64,000 nt of DNA from Chitinophagales bacterium (GTDB lineage Bacteria; Bacteroidota; Bacteroidia; Chitinophagales; Chitinophagaceae), in assembly GCA_017303395.1 (NCBI GenBank), contig JAFLBN010000006.1, positions 146,513-210,512 of the forward strand. The letters are read 5' to 3'. The translations under genes and the position numbers were made by a program. Shown here piece by piece: positions 46,085 through 54,346 of this stretch. Numbering within the stretch: the first letter of the stretch is position 1; the number at the start of each line of letters is the position of its first letter. The notes under the pieces were generated by a model. That model saw nothing but the letters and a program-made list of their open reading frames with translations, had not been told where the DNA came from and searched no databases.

Positions 46085-46495
46085 TCATTGCTTTTTGCTG
46101 CGTCTTACTCTTGTTACTATTTTGAGTTTATTGCCCTCGACCTTCCAATAACCCCAAACTTTGGTGTCTGAATAGCGCCAAAGATCTACACCTGCTTTTT
46201 CTGCAAGAAAATAACAAAGGTGATAGCCAAAGTCTTTGTTTTCGGTATTTACATTGGCGGCCATAATCATGTCCATGTGTGTAATGATGATACTTTTAAT
46301 CCTGATTTTTGTGGCTCGTTTGGCACTTTCAATTTCTATAATCAGCTCTTTACAACAAGTATCCAGAATGTTGCTGATGATATCTTGCTGATCATCGGGA
46401 CTATGTATAATGCCTGGTTGTGCTTTACCAAATGTTGCATACTTATCCAATCCTCTGAAAGAATATAATTTTGATAGTATATCTTTCTTATTCAT
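46085..46495 (-). CDS. Hypothetical protein
   Basis: A 136-residue cytoplasmic protein that I cannot place. The N-terminal half is helical (ILSKLYSFRGLDKYATFG, IISNILDTCCKELIIEIES), with a Cys-Cys pair near residues 47-48. The second half has strands IKSIIITHMDMIMAANV and KVWGYWKVEGNKLKIVTRV, ending in a basic tail RRSKKQ. No signal peptide. A TAnnTTTG element lies 29 nt upstream. It is one of the few genes in the window with a long gap (about 260 nt) to the next plus-strand gene. Confidence 0.6.
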   Translation of the reverse strand: MNKKDILSKLYSFRGLDKYATFGKAQPGIIHSPDDQQDIISNILDTCCKELIIEIESAKRATKIRIKSIIITHMDMIMAANVNTENKDFGYHLCYFLAEKAGVDLWRYSDTKVWGYWKVEGNKLKIVTRVRRSKKQ

Positions 46496-46524
46496 CTATA
46501 ATTCGCTTGTCTTCATTGTTTACA

Positions 46525-46532
46525 CAAAAGTA
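46525..46532 (-). promoter_or_regulatory. -7 promoter element for hypothetical gene
   Basis: The minus strand reads TACTTTTG (TAnnTTTG), 29 nt before the ATG at 46495. No -33 TTG at proper spacing. The rest of 46533-46754 is AT-rich spacer in which I see no other feature. Confidence 0.45.
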
Positions 46533-46754
46533 AATGATAGAAAAATATTTACTCTCTGTTAAAGCTATTTGTATGTATGATTGTTTTTTGAATAGCCTAT
46601 TTCATTGATTGTCATCAAGAAATTTTTATTCTGTTCGTTTTTTTGAAATCCATTCTTCTATGTGAAATTTGTAAGTTATTTTTGAGTACTACTTCTATAT
46701 GGTATATGTGCTCTCAGGCACACTATCAAACATTACAAAACCTACGTTGACTCA

Positions 46755-47036
46755 ATGATCCGCAGTTTAATTGTCGATAATGGACCTTACATCCTTGGCC
46801 TGATAATATTGTGTTTTGTTATAAGTAAGATTTATTTACTATACTCCAAAGGGTTAGGGAAAAATTTCACAGAATTATTTTATCTGTCATTAGTACCTAT
46901 CAGCAAACAAGGAATTAAGAATACGTTTCAGGATAAGGTCAAGAGTTATTACAAATCGAGCAATAAAGTAAACTATTTCTTCTATATAATTTTTGCCTTT
47001 GCAGCGCTTATATTCGGCATGATGAAAGCTATTTAA
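46755..47036 (+). CDS. Small two-span membrane protein, unknown
   Basis: A 93-residue protein with two hydrophobic segments (about 8-28, YILGLIILCFVISKIYLLYS, and about 72-90). The loop between is basic and holds PISKQGIKNTFQDKVKSYYKSS. No family is recognised. Its stop is 1 nt from the ATG of csaA, so the two genes share a transcript, although no functional link is evident. Confidence 0.55.
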   Translation: MIRSLIVDNGPYILGLIILCFVISKIYLLYSKGLGKNFTELFYLSLVPISKQGIKNTFQDKVKSYYKSSNKVNYFFYIIFAFAALIFGMMKAI

Positions 47037-47037
47037 T

Positions 47038-47373
47038 ATGCAACCAATATCCTGGACCGATTTTGAAAAAATAGAATTAAGGGTTGGCACTATACAGGAA
47101 GTACTTGATTTTCCCAAAGCAAAGAAACCTGCCTACAAACTAAAAATAGACTTTGGTGCGTTTGGTATTAAGTGGAGTAGTGCACAGATAACCAAACATT
47201 ACACCAAAGAATCTCTTATAGGTAGACAAATAGTCGCTGTTATTAATTTCCCAGAAAAGCAAATTGCAGATTTCATGTCGCAATGTCTGGTAACAGGCTT
47301 TGCAGATACTAATGGAGACATTGTGCTTACCTCAGTAGATATGCCTGTGCCGAATGGTACTAAGATAGCTTAG
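47038..47373 (+). CDS. csaA: CsaA-like tRNA-binding (EMAP/OB-fold) protein
   Basis: A 111-residue protein of the usual CsaA length, one OB-fold tRNA-binding domain. Motifs: WTDFEKIELRVGTIQEV at the start, PAYKLKIDFGAFGIKWSSAQ, and the dimer region VINFPEKQIADFMSQCLVTGF. Family members bind tRNA or act as an export chaperone-like protein (CsaA of Bacillus). It is the second gene of a pair and ends 1 nt from the convergent desaturase gene. Confidence 0.93.
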   Translation: MQPISWTDFEKIELRVGTIQEVLDFPKAKKPAYKLKIDFGAFGIKWSSAQITKHYTKESLIGRQIVAVINFPEKQIADFMSQCLVTGFADTNGDIVLTSVDMPVPNGTKIA

Positions 47374-47374
47374 T

Positions 47375-48475
47375 TTAAGACTTGCCTAATTGTTTCAGCA
47401 TGTTAGCATGCACTGCCAATGCCTTTACAAAGGTTGGCTGTACGTTATATGGCAGGTTGTATTCCTTAGCTGTCTGAGATACTATTTTAGATAACTGTGG
47501 GTAGTGAACGTGGCATATATGCGGGAAAAGGTGGTGTTCTATCTGATAGTTAAGACCACCAATAAACCAAGACATGATTTTGCTTTTAGGAGAGAAGTTG
47601 GCAGTATTCAGCAATTGGTGAACAGCCCAGCTATTAGGCATTTTGTTGGCATCATCAGGTTCGGCATAGTCTGACGTATGCATGACGTGTGCCAATTGGA
47701 ATACACAAGCCAGAATAAGGCCTGCAAGCATTTGCATCAATACAAAGCCCAATATCACATGTTGCCATGCCATACCTGAAAAAAGCAGTGGTAATACCAC
47801 AACATAAGCGAAGAATACAAATTTGTAGAAAGTTAACTCTACCAATGCTCTTCCGAGAGATATCTTCTCTTTCTTCAGCAGACCTGTTTTATGGTATTTA
47901 ATAAGCCCTTTGTAATCTTTTACCGTAACCCAATATATGTTCATGATGCCATATAGCAGCCATGCATATAGGTGTTGGTATCTGTGTATGCCATATCTTT
48001 TTTTATTGGGCGACATGCGGAGCAGTATGCCTGCTTCAATGTCTTCGTCAAGCCCATCTACATTGGTATAAGTATGGTGGAGTATGTTATGCTGCATACG
48101 CCAGTTGCGGCTGTAGCCACCCAGTATATTCAACGTGCTGCCAAACAATGTGTTTACAAAGCTGTTATCAGAATATGCTTCGTGGTTGCTATCGTGCATT
48201 ACAGACATGCCGAGGCTGGCTAAACCAATACCCATTACAAGCCACAGCGCATAAAACAGTACAATGTTTACACTCGCTACTCCCGAAACAATAAGGGCGT
48301 ATGGCACAAAGTATATACACAGCAAAGCGGCTGTCTTAATGTACATTTTAAGATTGCCATGTTTTGATAGTCCGTTTACTGCGAAGTATTCATTTACACG
48401 GGTTTTGACACTATCGTAAAAGCTATCTGTTCCTTTAGGTGCAAACTTTACTAACGGCAACGGTTGACTCGACAT
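47375..48475 (-). CDS. Membrane fatty acid desaturase
   Basis: A 366-residue integral membrane di-iron desaturase. The three His boxes are HDSNHEAYS (near 105), HNILHHTYTN (near 140) and QIEHHLFPHICHVHY (near 315). The QxxHH third box, together with about four spans, points to the delta-5/6 acyl-lipid or acyl-CoA type, although it lacks the fused cytochrome b5 of front-end enzymes. It introduces a double bond into membrane fatty acids, as in cold adaptation. A 9-bp dyad and a second dyad lie upstream and may control it. A cold-shock gene is 0.8 kb away. Confidence 0.92.
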   Translation of the reverse strand: MSSQPLPLVKFAPKGTDSFYDSVKTRVNEYFAVNGLSKHGNLKMYIKTAALLCIYFVPYALIVSGVASVNIVLFYALWLVMGIGLASLGMSVMHDSNHEAYSDNSFVNTLFGSTLNILGGYSRNWRMQHNILHHTYTNVDGLDEDIEAGILLRMSPNKKRYGIHRYQHLYAWLLYGIMNIYWVTVKDYKGLIKYHKTGLLKKEKISLGRALVELTFYKFVFFAYVVVLPLLFSGMAWQHVILGFVLMQMLAGLILACVFQLAHVMHTSDYAEPDDANKMPNSWAVHQLLNTANFSPKSKIMSWFIGGLNYQIEHHLFPHICHVHYPQLSKIVSQTAKEYNLPYNVQPTFVKALAVHANMLKQLGKS

Positions 48476-48497
48476 TTATTGAGGATATTGATTTAAT

Positions 48498-48505
48498 CAA
48501 AATTA
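48498..48505 (-). promoter_or_regulatory. -7 promoter element for desaturase gene
   Basis: The minus strand reads TAATTTTG (TAnnTTTG), 22 nt before the ATG at 48475. The expected -33 position falls in the palindromes at 48504-48551, and no TTG is seen there. Confidence 0.45.
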
Positions 48506-48551
48506 ACTCAAATATCTCATGTTTGAGTTATATGTTGAATAATGAGATATT
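48504..48551. promoter_or_regulatory. Overlapping dyads upstream of desaturase, candidate operator
   Basis: TAACTCAAA-N9-TTTGAGTTA (48504-48530) is a perfect 9-bp dyad that abuts the -7 element. A second dyad, AATATCTCAT (48511-48520) with ATGAGATATT (48542-48551), overlaps it. The first shape, a 27-bp palindrome with a 9-nt centre, fits a dimeric regulator. Neither is followed by a T tract, so terminators are unlikely. Regulation by membrane or fatty acid state is inferred. Confidence 0.5.
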
Positions 48552-48638
48552 GATTTTAGTCATTGTTTTAACATTTAAATTCAAACTTTTAAGCGTGTTT
48601 ATAGGTCTTTCAGTACAGTAGTCATTATTTTTACAGAT

Positions 48639-49196
48639 ATGAAACACTTGTTTTCGGTATTAATAGCTTTGATATGCCTTACAGGGCTTACTGCCTCTGC
48701 ACAGTTTAACAATCCTGACTGGTATGTATTGGAAAAAGGAGCTGTGGTAAGCATTATAAAGCCCGGTGTAAATGATATTACACTCTTTCTGGCACAGTCG
48801 GGTAACAAGCCTGTAGATAAAGCCGCTGTAGATGCCATGAATAACAATATCAAATTCAGCGCGGGTAGTGTAGTGTTAATCTACGCCAAAGAGAAAGATT
48901 ACTACATAGCGCAGGACATGGAAGGCCGAAACCTGGTTATAAAAGGCAATGTTACCAAAGCAAGCCGTGGTGCAGGATGTACTGTAGGCTACTTGAAAAC
49001 GAACATCACAGCAGGAAATACAACCTTGAAACGTGCAAGCTTTGTTTGGATAAAAGAGCACAAAGAGGGTAGTGCAGAGGCTGTGTTGCAAGGCCCGGAT
49101 AATACAAGCATACCTGTGCAGATGTCTCAGTTGTATGATATTAATGCAACTACGCTGGAGATGGTGCCAGCTTCAGCAGCTAAAACAGTAGAGTAA
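48639..49196 (+). CDS. Secreted protein, unknown function
   Basis: A 185-residue exported protein with a signal peptide (FSVLIALICLTGLTASAQ). The mature chain begins FNNPDWYVLEKGAVVSII and has beta strands with FSAGSVVLIYAKEKDYYIAQ and LVIKGNVTKASRGAGCTVGYL. A single Cys lies near 113. It ends with acidic residues. I do not recognise a family. It diverges from the desaturase and its stop faces the cold-shock gene across a hairpin. Confidence 0.65.
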   Translation: MKHLFSVLIALICLTGLTASAQFNNPDWYVLEKGAVVSIIKPGVNDITLFLAQSGNKPVDKAAVDAMNNNIKFSAGSVVLIYAKEKDYYIAQDMEGRNLVIKGNVTKASRGAGCTVGYLKTNITAGNTTLKRASFVWIKEHKEGSAEAVLQGPDNTSIPVQMSQLYDINATTLEMVPASAAKTVE

Positions 49197-49202
49197 CGTC
49201 AA

Positions 49203-49228
49203 TAAAAAAGCACACCCTGAGGTGTGCT
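49203..49228 (-). terminator. Intrinsic terminator after cold-shock gene
   Basis: AGCACACC / GGTGTGCT (49209-49216, 49221-49228), loop CTGA. The A tract before it (49204-49209) reads as a T run on the minus strand. Confidence 0.87.
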
Positions 49229-49254
49229 GTGTACTAAATTTCTAAAAGTATAAA

Positions 49255-49446
49255 TTAGATAACTTTTACGTTAACTGCGTTTAATCCTTTTTTACCATTT
49301 TGTACTTCGAAAGACACGCGATCGTTTTCACGAACCTCGTCGATCAGGCCTGATACGTGAACGAAAATGTCTTGTCCGCCGTTGTCAGGCTTAATGAAAC
49401 CAAAACCTTTAGTTTCATTGAAGAATTTGATTGTACCTTCTTGCAT
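49255..49446 (-). CDS. Cold-shock domain protein (CspA family)
   Basis: A 63-residue single cold-shock domain. RNP1 is KGFGFIKP (about 13-20) and RNP2 is DIFVHVS (about 26-32). It begins MQEGTIKFFNETKG and ends GLNAVNVKVI, standard for CspA-type RNA chaperones that open mRNA hairpins at low temperature or in stationary phase. The gene is monocistronic with its own terminator and a 73-nt spacer to iscX. Whether it is cold-induced cannot be told from the sequence. Confidence 0.95.
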   Translation of the reverse strand: MQEGTIKFFNETKGFGFIKPDNGGQDIFVHVSGLIDEVRENDRVSFEVQNGKKGLNAVNVKVI

Positions 49447-49519
49447 TGAAAAAATAATTAATAGACGTGAAGGTAATGGTAAATCAGATATAAACCTAAA
49501 ATACTTTTTAAAGAATTTG

Positions 49520-49759
49520 TTATGATTGGTTATCGCGCCATTCGTATACCCAGCTAGATTGTATCATTTCCAGGTGTCCTTCGTTGCATTCTTCGCGTTT
49601 TCCTTCAAAGTTTGGTATCTCCAAAACCCACTCCAGCAGCTCTGTGAAGCGTACTCTGTATATTTTGCTTTCGCCGAATTCATCACCAAAACGTTCATAC
49701 AGTTTCAATGCTATGTCTTCGTAGTCAGACCATTTGATGGGTGGTTCGTAATGTGCCAT
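49520..49759 (-). CDS. iscX: Fe-S cluster assembly protein IscX
   Basis: A 79-residue protein with the IscX pattern: IKWSDYEDIALKLYERFGDEF, RFTELLEWVLEIPNFEGK, CNEGHLEMIQSSWVYEW. IscX binds IscS and iron and tunes the rate of cluster assembly. It lies 49 nt after the ferredoxin gene on the same strand, and both belong to the ISC machinery, though iscS and iscU are not in the window. Slightly longer than E. coli IscX. Confidence 0.9.
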   Translation of the reverse strand: MAHYEPPIKWSDYEDIALKLYERFGDEFGESKIYRVRFTELLEWVLEIPNFEGKREECNEGHLEMIQSSWVYEWRDNQS

Positions 49760-49808
49760 TTTCAGTAAGTTGTTTTTATATATTGCCTCATTTTTAGTTT
49801 TTCCGATA

Positions 49809-50147
49809 CTACTCGCCGTGTATTAGCGATTGGTCGGGGATTGTAACCTCTATACGACCGCTGCCGCCATCGTTCAGTACGCATTGGCAGCCCAGCCTGC
49901 TTTCCAGTTTGGGGTTGCGTGCACGATCTATAAAGTCTTCTTCTTTATCGCTCAGTTCTGCTACAAGGTCTTCGCCTTTTTCCAGATACAGGTGGCAAGT
50001 ACTGCATGCACATACCATGCCGCAGTTGTGGTGCAATTCTATATTGTTATCCATTGCTACCTCCAGCAGGCTTTGTCCTGCTTCTACATTCTCTATTGTT
50101 ACAGGCTCCAGTCCTTTTTGTTCAAACTTGAAATGTATAGTGTACAT
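49809..50147 (-). CDS. fdx: 2Fe-2S ferredoxin of the ISC type
   Basis: A 112-residue adrenodoxin-type ferredoxin. Cluster ligands are CGMVCACSTC (Cys42, 48 and 51 region) and Cys87 in LGCQCVLND. It donates electrons in Fe-S cluster synthesis. With iscX downstream it forms a small ISC operon. A TAnnTTTG element lies 25 nt upstream of the ATG. Confidence 0.92.
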   Translation of the reverse strand: MYTIHFKFEQKGLEPVTIENVEAGQSLLEVAMDNNIELHHNCGMVCACSTCHLYLEKGEDLVAELSDKEEDFIDRARNPKLESRLGCQCVLNDGGSGRIEVTIPDQSLIHGE

Positions 50148-50172
50148 TATATCTTGGGTTGAAATTTCAGCG

Positions 50173-50180
50173 CAAAGGTA
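50173..50180 (-). promoter_or_regulatory. -7 promoter element for the fdx-iscX pair
   Basis: The minus strand reads TACCTTTG, an exact TAnnTTTG match, the same as before nusB, 25 nt before the ATG at 50147. The -33 region has no clear TTG. Confidence 0.55.
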
Positions 50181-50312
50181 ATTAATGAAGTCCTTATAAT
50201 CTTGGGAAGTAAAAAGATGTATTCTATAGCACTATAACAGGCAAAAAATAAATATGGCTTTACGCTTGTCATTTATTTTGAAGATTATATATATTTAAGA
50301 AAATAGCACATT

Positions 50313-50807
50313 ATGGTTAAGGTAAACTTTCTGATTACAGCTTTGGCAGCTTTGGTACCAATACTGACGGGTAGTATCTGGTACAATCCTAAAATAGGCT
50401 TCGGCAATGTCTGGATAAAAACCACAGGACTTTCTGAAGAAGAATTGAGAAAGTCTAATATGGCAGTGATATTTACAATGGTCATCTTGTTTGCCTTTAT
50501 GCTGGCATTTATGCTGAACCCGATAGTGCGTCATGAATTTGGTCTGATGAGCCTGATGCAAAAACATGCAACAGAACCTGAAGCACTGCAAACCTATGCT
50601 GATGTTACAAGTAAATACGGTGCAGAGTTCCATACGTTTAAACACGGTGTGCTGCATGGTGTATTGGCTGCTCTGTTTGTTGGACTGCCGATTTTGGGTA
50701 CAAATGCGATGTTTGAACGCAAAGGTTTTAAATATATAGCTATACATACAGGCTACTGGATGTTGACAATGGGACTAATGGGGGGCATTATATCTGCCTT
50801 TAGCTAA
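50313..50807 (+). CDS. DUF1761 membrane protein
   Basis: A 164-residue protein with four hydrophobic spans (about 6-22, 51-70, 110-128, 140-160). The opening FLITALAALVPILTGSIWYNP and the region GVLHGVLAALFVGLPILGTNAMFERK fit DUF1761, a membrane family of unknown role. It is followed by a terminator and stands alone between divergent fdx and the next plus-strand gene. No function is known. Confidence 0.85.
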   Translation: MVKVNFLITALAALVPILTGSIWYNPKIGFGNVWIKTTGLSEEELRKSNMAVIFTMVILFAFMLAFMLNPIVRHEFGLMSLMQKHATEPEALQTYADVTSKYGAEFHTFKHGVLHGVLAALFVGLPILGTNAMFERKGFKYIAIHTGYWMLTMGLMGGIISAFS

Positions 50808-50833
50808 GCGTATTTATTGAATGATATTGAATC

Positions 50834-50858
50834 AAGCACCTGAATCGGGTGCTTTTTT
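50834..50858 (+). terminator. Intrinsic terminator after DUF1761 gene
   Basis: AAGCACC (50834-50840) / GGTGCTT (50848-50854) with a 7-nt loop and a run of six T (50853-50858). It is 27 nt past the stop. Confidence 0.87.
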
Positions 50859-50890
50859 ATTTACTTTACATTATCTGAATTGTAAGTGTT

Positions 50891-51514
50891 ATGACAGATA
50901 GAAGCTATTTACAAAGTTTGAGGATACCTACTGATGATAACCCATTGCGGGTATTGGTAAGTGCGTGTCTCACAGGCATTACATGTGGCTATGATGGCTC
51001 TGCAAACGGAGAATACCCAAGTGTGTTAAAGCTGCTACAATATGATACAATAAGGCTGGTTCGTTTTTGCCCTGAAGAATATTCTTTTGGTTCGCCCAGA
51101 GAGATGTGTGATATACACGGAGGCACAGGATTAGACGTATTGGAGGGTAGGGCAAAAGTATTGTCAGATTCCGGTGTTGACTGGTCTGAAGGAATGATAC
51201 GCGCGTCTGAAAAAATGTTACAGGTAGCTACCGATGAAAATATAGAACTGGCTGTAATGATGGATGTGAGTGCTGCTTGCGGTAGCCAGGTTATATACAA
51301 TGGCAATCGCTTTGCCGAAAATAAAGTTTATCAGATAGGTGCAGGGGTAGCAGCGGCACAATTGATGCGCAATGGTTTTAAAGTCATTAGCCAAAGGGAT
51401 TACGCCTCATTGCAGATACTGTATAGCAAGCTCGATGCAAATCATATAATAGATAGCACAGCATTGGACCACCATGAAATAGAGTGGTATAAAACCTATT
51501 TTAAGACGGTATAG
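50891..51514 (+). CDS. DUF523 family protein
   Basis: A 207-residue protein. VLVSACLTGITCGYDGSANG, FCPEEYSFGSPREMCDIHGG and DVSAACGSQVIYNG match the DUF523 domain, which has conserved Cys residues (near 26, 31, 65, 137) suggestive of a metal or cluster site. No function is established. It begins about 30 nt after a terminator, so it has its own promoter, not found here. Its stop is 1 nt from the stop of the convergent gene. Confidence 0.85.
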   Translation: MTDRSYLQSLRIPTDDNPLRVLVSACLTGITCGYDGSANGEYPSVLKLLQYDTIRLVRFCPEEYSFGSPREMCDIHGGTGLDVLEGRAKVLSDSGVDWSEGMIRASEKMLQVATDENIELAVMMDVSAACGSQVIYNGNRFAENKVYQIGAGVAAAQLMRNGFKVISQRDYASLQILYSKLDANHIIDSTALDHHEIEWYKTYFKTV

Positions 51515-51515
51515 A

Positions 51516-52718
51516 TTATTTAGGGATGTATTCGTATGCTACCTGATAGTTCATGTTCTTAAACTCGTCAGATATTTCACCAACCCTCAGGTCTTGTAGT
51601 TGTGGTGTAGGTTCGCAGATGGTGTATTTGTTGCCCTTGTACTCAACTGTTTCGCCTTGTGGCTTATCAAATTTTACAGCTATGGTCACATGTGTAGGGT
51701 ATAGCAACACAATCATTGGCAAGTTATAAATCTCTTTTACCAGATAGAAGAAAAGTGCAGCTCTGTCATCGCAATCGCTATATTTATTCAGCAGGGTTTG
51801 TTCCGGGCTCATGCGTTTTTCTTTGCCATAAGATTGCCTGTCATCTTCATACAGGAAAGCATTGCGGGTAAACTGCATAAGGTAGTCAATTCCTTTCTTT
51901 TGCTTCATATCAGCCACTGCATCTTTCAATACAGGTATAAGAGAACTGTAGGTTGTATGGCTCAGTGGAATATTGAAATAGTCCTGATAATCTACAACCG
52001 GGTAGTTGTTGAAGGCCGTTTGTACATCGTCGCTCACCTTTATCTTGAAATGGTATAGCTTGTCGCGATAATTGAACTGTATATCCTTTACCGAGTATCG
52101 TTGTGGTGTGAAATCGGGTAGCTGTGTTACTTTGTAAGAGAAGGCTTTTATAGCCTCAGGAATCTCTACGTCTGTAGCAAAAAGCCCAGTCTGTTGCAGG
52201 TTGTAGGCAGCTGCATAGTCGTGCCTGTTAAGGCATACATATTGTTTGCCGTTGCTCATATAATAGGGCACATCATACACATTTTCATCACAGTGTACAT
52301 AAAAGAAAAGCTGGCTATCGCCGCTTATAGCAAGTGTAGCATCGTACCCCGATTTTGCTAACAGGAACCATTTGTATAAAGTATATCTGGTATAGTTTTC
52401 CGCCTTCGGAGCGATAGCTTGTGCTGTCTTGCGTATAAGTTGATAATACAGCCAGTCATTCAGCTGATGCTGTTCTTTATATTGCAGCAGTCGGGCTACT
52501 AAGGGTTTGTAGTTGGTTTTATTGAGGGCCTCGTAAAAATCGTGTACACCTGCTTTTGTCGGCTTCTCGTTGTAAGGTATTGAAAACGAGGATTGTAAGT
52601 TTACCTGCAGGGTGTCGCCATAGTAATCTATAGCTGTCACTTTGCTGCCCGCATAGCTATTTGTAGCTATGTTCAGCATCAGCGCGAACAGTATTAATAT
52701 GACTTGTGGCTTTTTCAC
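51516..52718 (-). CDS. Secreted transglutaminase-like protein, unknown substrate
   Basis: A 400-residue exported protein. The start is GTG at 52718; no ATG is in frame before the signal peptide (VILILFALMLNIATNSYAG). The N-terminal part is a beta/alpha region of unknown type (about 25-220). The C-terminal part carries a transglutaminase-like triad: Cys316 in YSDCDDRAALFFYL, His343 in YPTHVTIAVKF and Glu369 in YTICEPTPQ (Asp in most relatives). The pattern resembles Bacteroidota secreted 'transglutaminase' proteins without proven activity. It ends facing DUF523. Confidence 0.7.
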   Translation of the reverse strand: MKKPQVILILFALMLNIATNSYAGSKVTAIDYYGDTLQVNLQSSFSIPYNEKPTKAGVHDFYEALNKTNYKPLVARLLQYKEQHQLNDWLYYQLIRKTAQAIAPKAENYTRYTLYKWFLLAKSGYDATLAISGDSQLFFYVHCDENVYDVPYYMSNGKQYVCLNRHDYAAAYNLQQTGLFATDVEIPEAIKAFSYKVTQLPDFTPQRYSVKDIQFNYRDKLYHFKIKVSDDVQTAFNNYPVVDYQDYFNIPLSHTTYSSLIPVLKDAVADMKQKKGIDYLMQFTRNAFLYEDDRQSYGKEKRMSPEQTLLNKYSDCDDRAALFFYLVKEIYNLPMIVLLYPTHVTIAVKFDKPQGETVEYKGNKYTICEPTPQLQDLRVGEISDEFKNMNYQVAYEYIPK

Positions 52719-52801
52719 TATATAACCTTCCTTATAAAGTTACAATAACTTAACAATTACTTAATGTTAAGTTTTTTGACTTTACAAGCGGTTAACAGTT
52801 C

Positions 52802-53782
52802 TTAAGCAGTCATCGCCAGCTTATTGTACTTATTACGGTATTCCAGCGGAGATAATCCAGTTATTTTTTTGAAGGTGGTACGGAATGCTTTGATATCGGC
52901 ATAGCCCACTTCATACATTACTTCGTTTACGTTCTTGTTGCCTGTTTCCAGCTCTTTCTTGGCTGCTTCTATCTTTACACGTTGTATGTACTCTGTAACG
53001 GTATTCTTGGTGGCTTTCTTGAACCTGCGCTCAAAGCTGCGCCTGCTAAGGGCATACATATAAGCTAGCTGGTCTACAGTAGTCCTTTCTTTGTAATTAC
53101 TTTCTATAAACTCCTGTGCCTTGCGTACAGGTTCGTCTTCGTGGTCTTTCTGTCCCTGAAATATCATGAAAGCAGACTGGGTATCTCTTTCCAACTGTAT
53201 GGCAAATACTTTGGCAATGAGTATTGCCATGTCTCGTCCTGTATATTTCTCTATCAGGTGCAGTATCAGGTTGAGGTACGAGAATGCCCCGCCACTGGTG
53301 TAGATGCCGTTTTCGTCTGTGATTATCTTCTCCGTTATCAGCTCAACATTCGGGAACATTTGTTTGAAATCATTAGCAGCTATCCAATGTGTGGCAGCGC
53401 GTTTGCCATCCAGCAATCCTGTAGATGCAAGCAGGAAAGCCCCTAGGCACAGGCTGGCTATTTCAGCACCATTCTCTTTTTGTTCTACAAGCCAGGGTAG
53501 GAAGTCTTTGTTGTTTTCCATTGCCTGTTTCAGGTCGCCATCTATAGCAGGTATTACTATCAGGTCGGTTTTCTGTACATCACCAATCAGTGCATTGGCA
53601 TTTACGGTAAATAATCCACCCGCTACAGGTGTTTCGTGCTTCAGGCCTACCAGTTGAATATTGAAGACAGGCTCGCCGCCATTCATCTTTATCAGTTGAT
53701 TTACCTGTGCAAACAATTGCCTGCTGCCTTCAAGACTGGCCAGTATAGCGCCCTGCGGAATGAGAATGGATATATGCATCAT
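52802..53782 (-). CDS. GlxA-type AraC-family transcriptional regulator
   Basis: About 326 residues from the ATG at 53782; the longer frame to 53827 would start inside the promoter. The N-terminal DJ-1/PfpI-like domain (about 1-185) holds IASLCLGAFLLASTGLLDG, with Cys at the usual nucleophile-elbow position. The C-terminal AraC DNA-binding domain (about 222-326) has two helix-turn-helix units (VDQLAYMYALSRRSFERRF and VNEVMYEVGYADIKAFRTTF). It resembles the GlxA/FtrA group. It diverges from the small-protein cluster at 53895-56670 and probably controls it. Confidence 0.93.
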   Translation of the reverse strand: MMHISILIPQGAILASLEGSRQLFAQVNQLIKMNGGEPVFNIQLVGLKHETPVAGGLFTVNANALIGDVQKTDLIVIPAIDGDLKQAMENNKDFLPWLVEQKENGAEIASLCLGAFLLASTGLLDGKRAATHWIAANDFKQMFPNVELITEKIITDENGIYTSGGAFSYLNLILHLIEKYTGRDMAILIAKVFAIQLERDTQSAFMIFQGQKDHEDEPVRKAQEFIESNYKERTTVDQLAYMYALSRRSFERRFKKATKNTVTEYIQRVKIEAAKKELETGNKNVNEVMYEVGYADIKAFRTTFKKITGLSPLEYRNKYNKLAMTA

Positions 53783-53788
53783 GATATC

Positions 53789-53819
53789 CAAATTTACAGA
53801 AATGGCTTGTCGCAAACAA
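53789..53819 (-). promoter_or_regulatory. Promoter of the GlxA-type regulator gene
   Basis: On the minus strand TTG (53819-53817), a 20-nt spacer and TAAATTTG (53796-53789). The ATG at 53782 lies 6 nt downstream, implying a very short leader. Confidence 0.55.
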
Positions 53820-53846
53820 CCCCACAAGTTGCCGTAATAACACCCC

Positions 53847-53875
53847 TTTGTTTAGGGTTATGCACGATAGCTTTG
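53847..53875 (+). promoter_or_regulatory. Promoter of the small-protein cluster
   Basis: TTTG (53847-53850), a 17-nt spacer and TAGCTTTG (53868-53875) fit the Bacteroidota promoter. The ATG at 53895 is 19 nt downstream. It faces the regulator promoter 28 nt away, so one bound regulator could control both. Confidence 0.6.
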
Positions 53876-53894
53876 CAATATCATTCACAAATAC

Positions 53895-54317
53895 ATGGAA
53901 ATAATCAATCTTGACAAAGACATTCGCCTGATATGCAAACAGGCATCATCATTTCCGGAAGGTATAGGTGCTGCTTTTAAAGAATTGGAACAGTTGGTGG
54001 GTATGGCTGATGAAAGGATGTTTTATGGGTTGTCTCGCCCCGAGGGTGGGAAAGGTATTGTGTACAAAGCGGCTGTAGAAGAACTGTATGAAGGTGAAGC
54101 AGCAAAGCTGCAGGCAGAAAGCTACGTTGTAAAGAAAGGAAACTATATCAGTGAAACAATATTGAATTGGCGTAGCGACGAAACATCTATAGGTAAGGTT
54201 TTTCAGCAACTATTGCATGATAGTAGGATTGATTTTAAAGACGGTATTTGTCTGGAGCAATACCTTAATGATAAAGATGTAGTTTGTATGGTGAGGCTTG
54301 ACCCTGACAAAATGTAA
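53895..54317 (+). CDS. GyrI-like small-molecule-binding protein (putative)
   Basis: A 140-residue cytoplasmic protein. The layout (FPEGIGAAFKELEQLVG, MFYGLSRPEGGKGIVYKAAVEE, YVVKKGNYISETILNW, DGICLEQYLNDKDVVCMVRL) fits a GyrI/AraC effector-binding-like fold, one domain of two repeats around a pocket. Unlike regulators it has no DNA-binding domain, so it may bind or sequester a small molecule. It is first in a run of small plus-strand genes, divergent from the GlxA-type regulator. Family call is an inference. Confidence 0.55.
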   Translation: MEIINLDKDIRLICKQASSFPEGIGAAFKELEQLVGMADERMFYGLSRPEGGKGIVYKAAVEELYEGEAAKLQAESYVVKKGNYISETILNWRSDETSIGKVFQQLLHDSRIDFKDGICLEQYLNDKDVVCMVRLDPDKM

Positions 54318-54346
54318 ATTAATATTCACCCTAAAGAATAACTATT

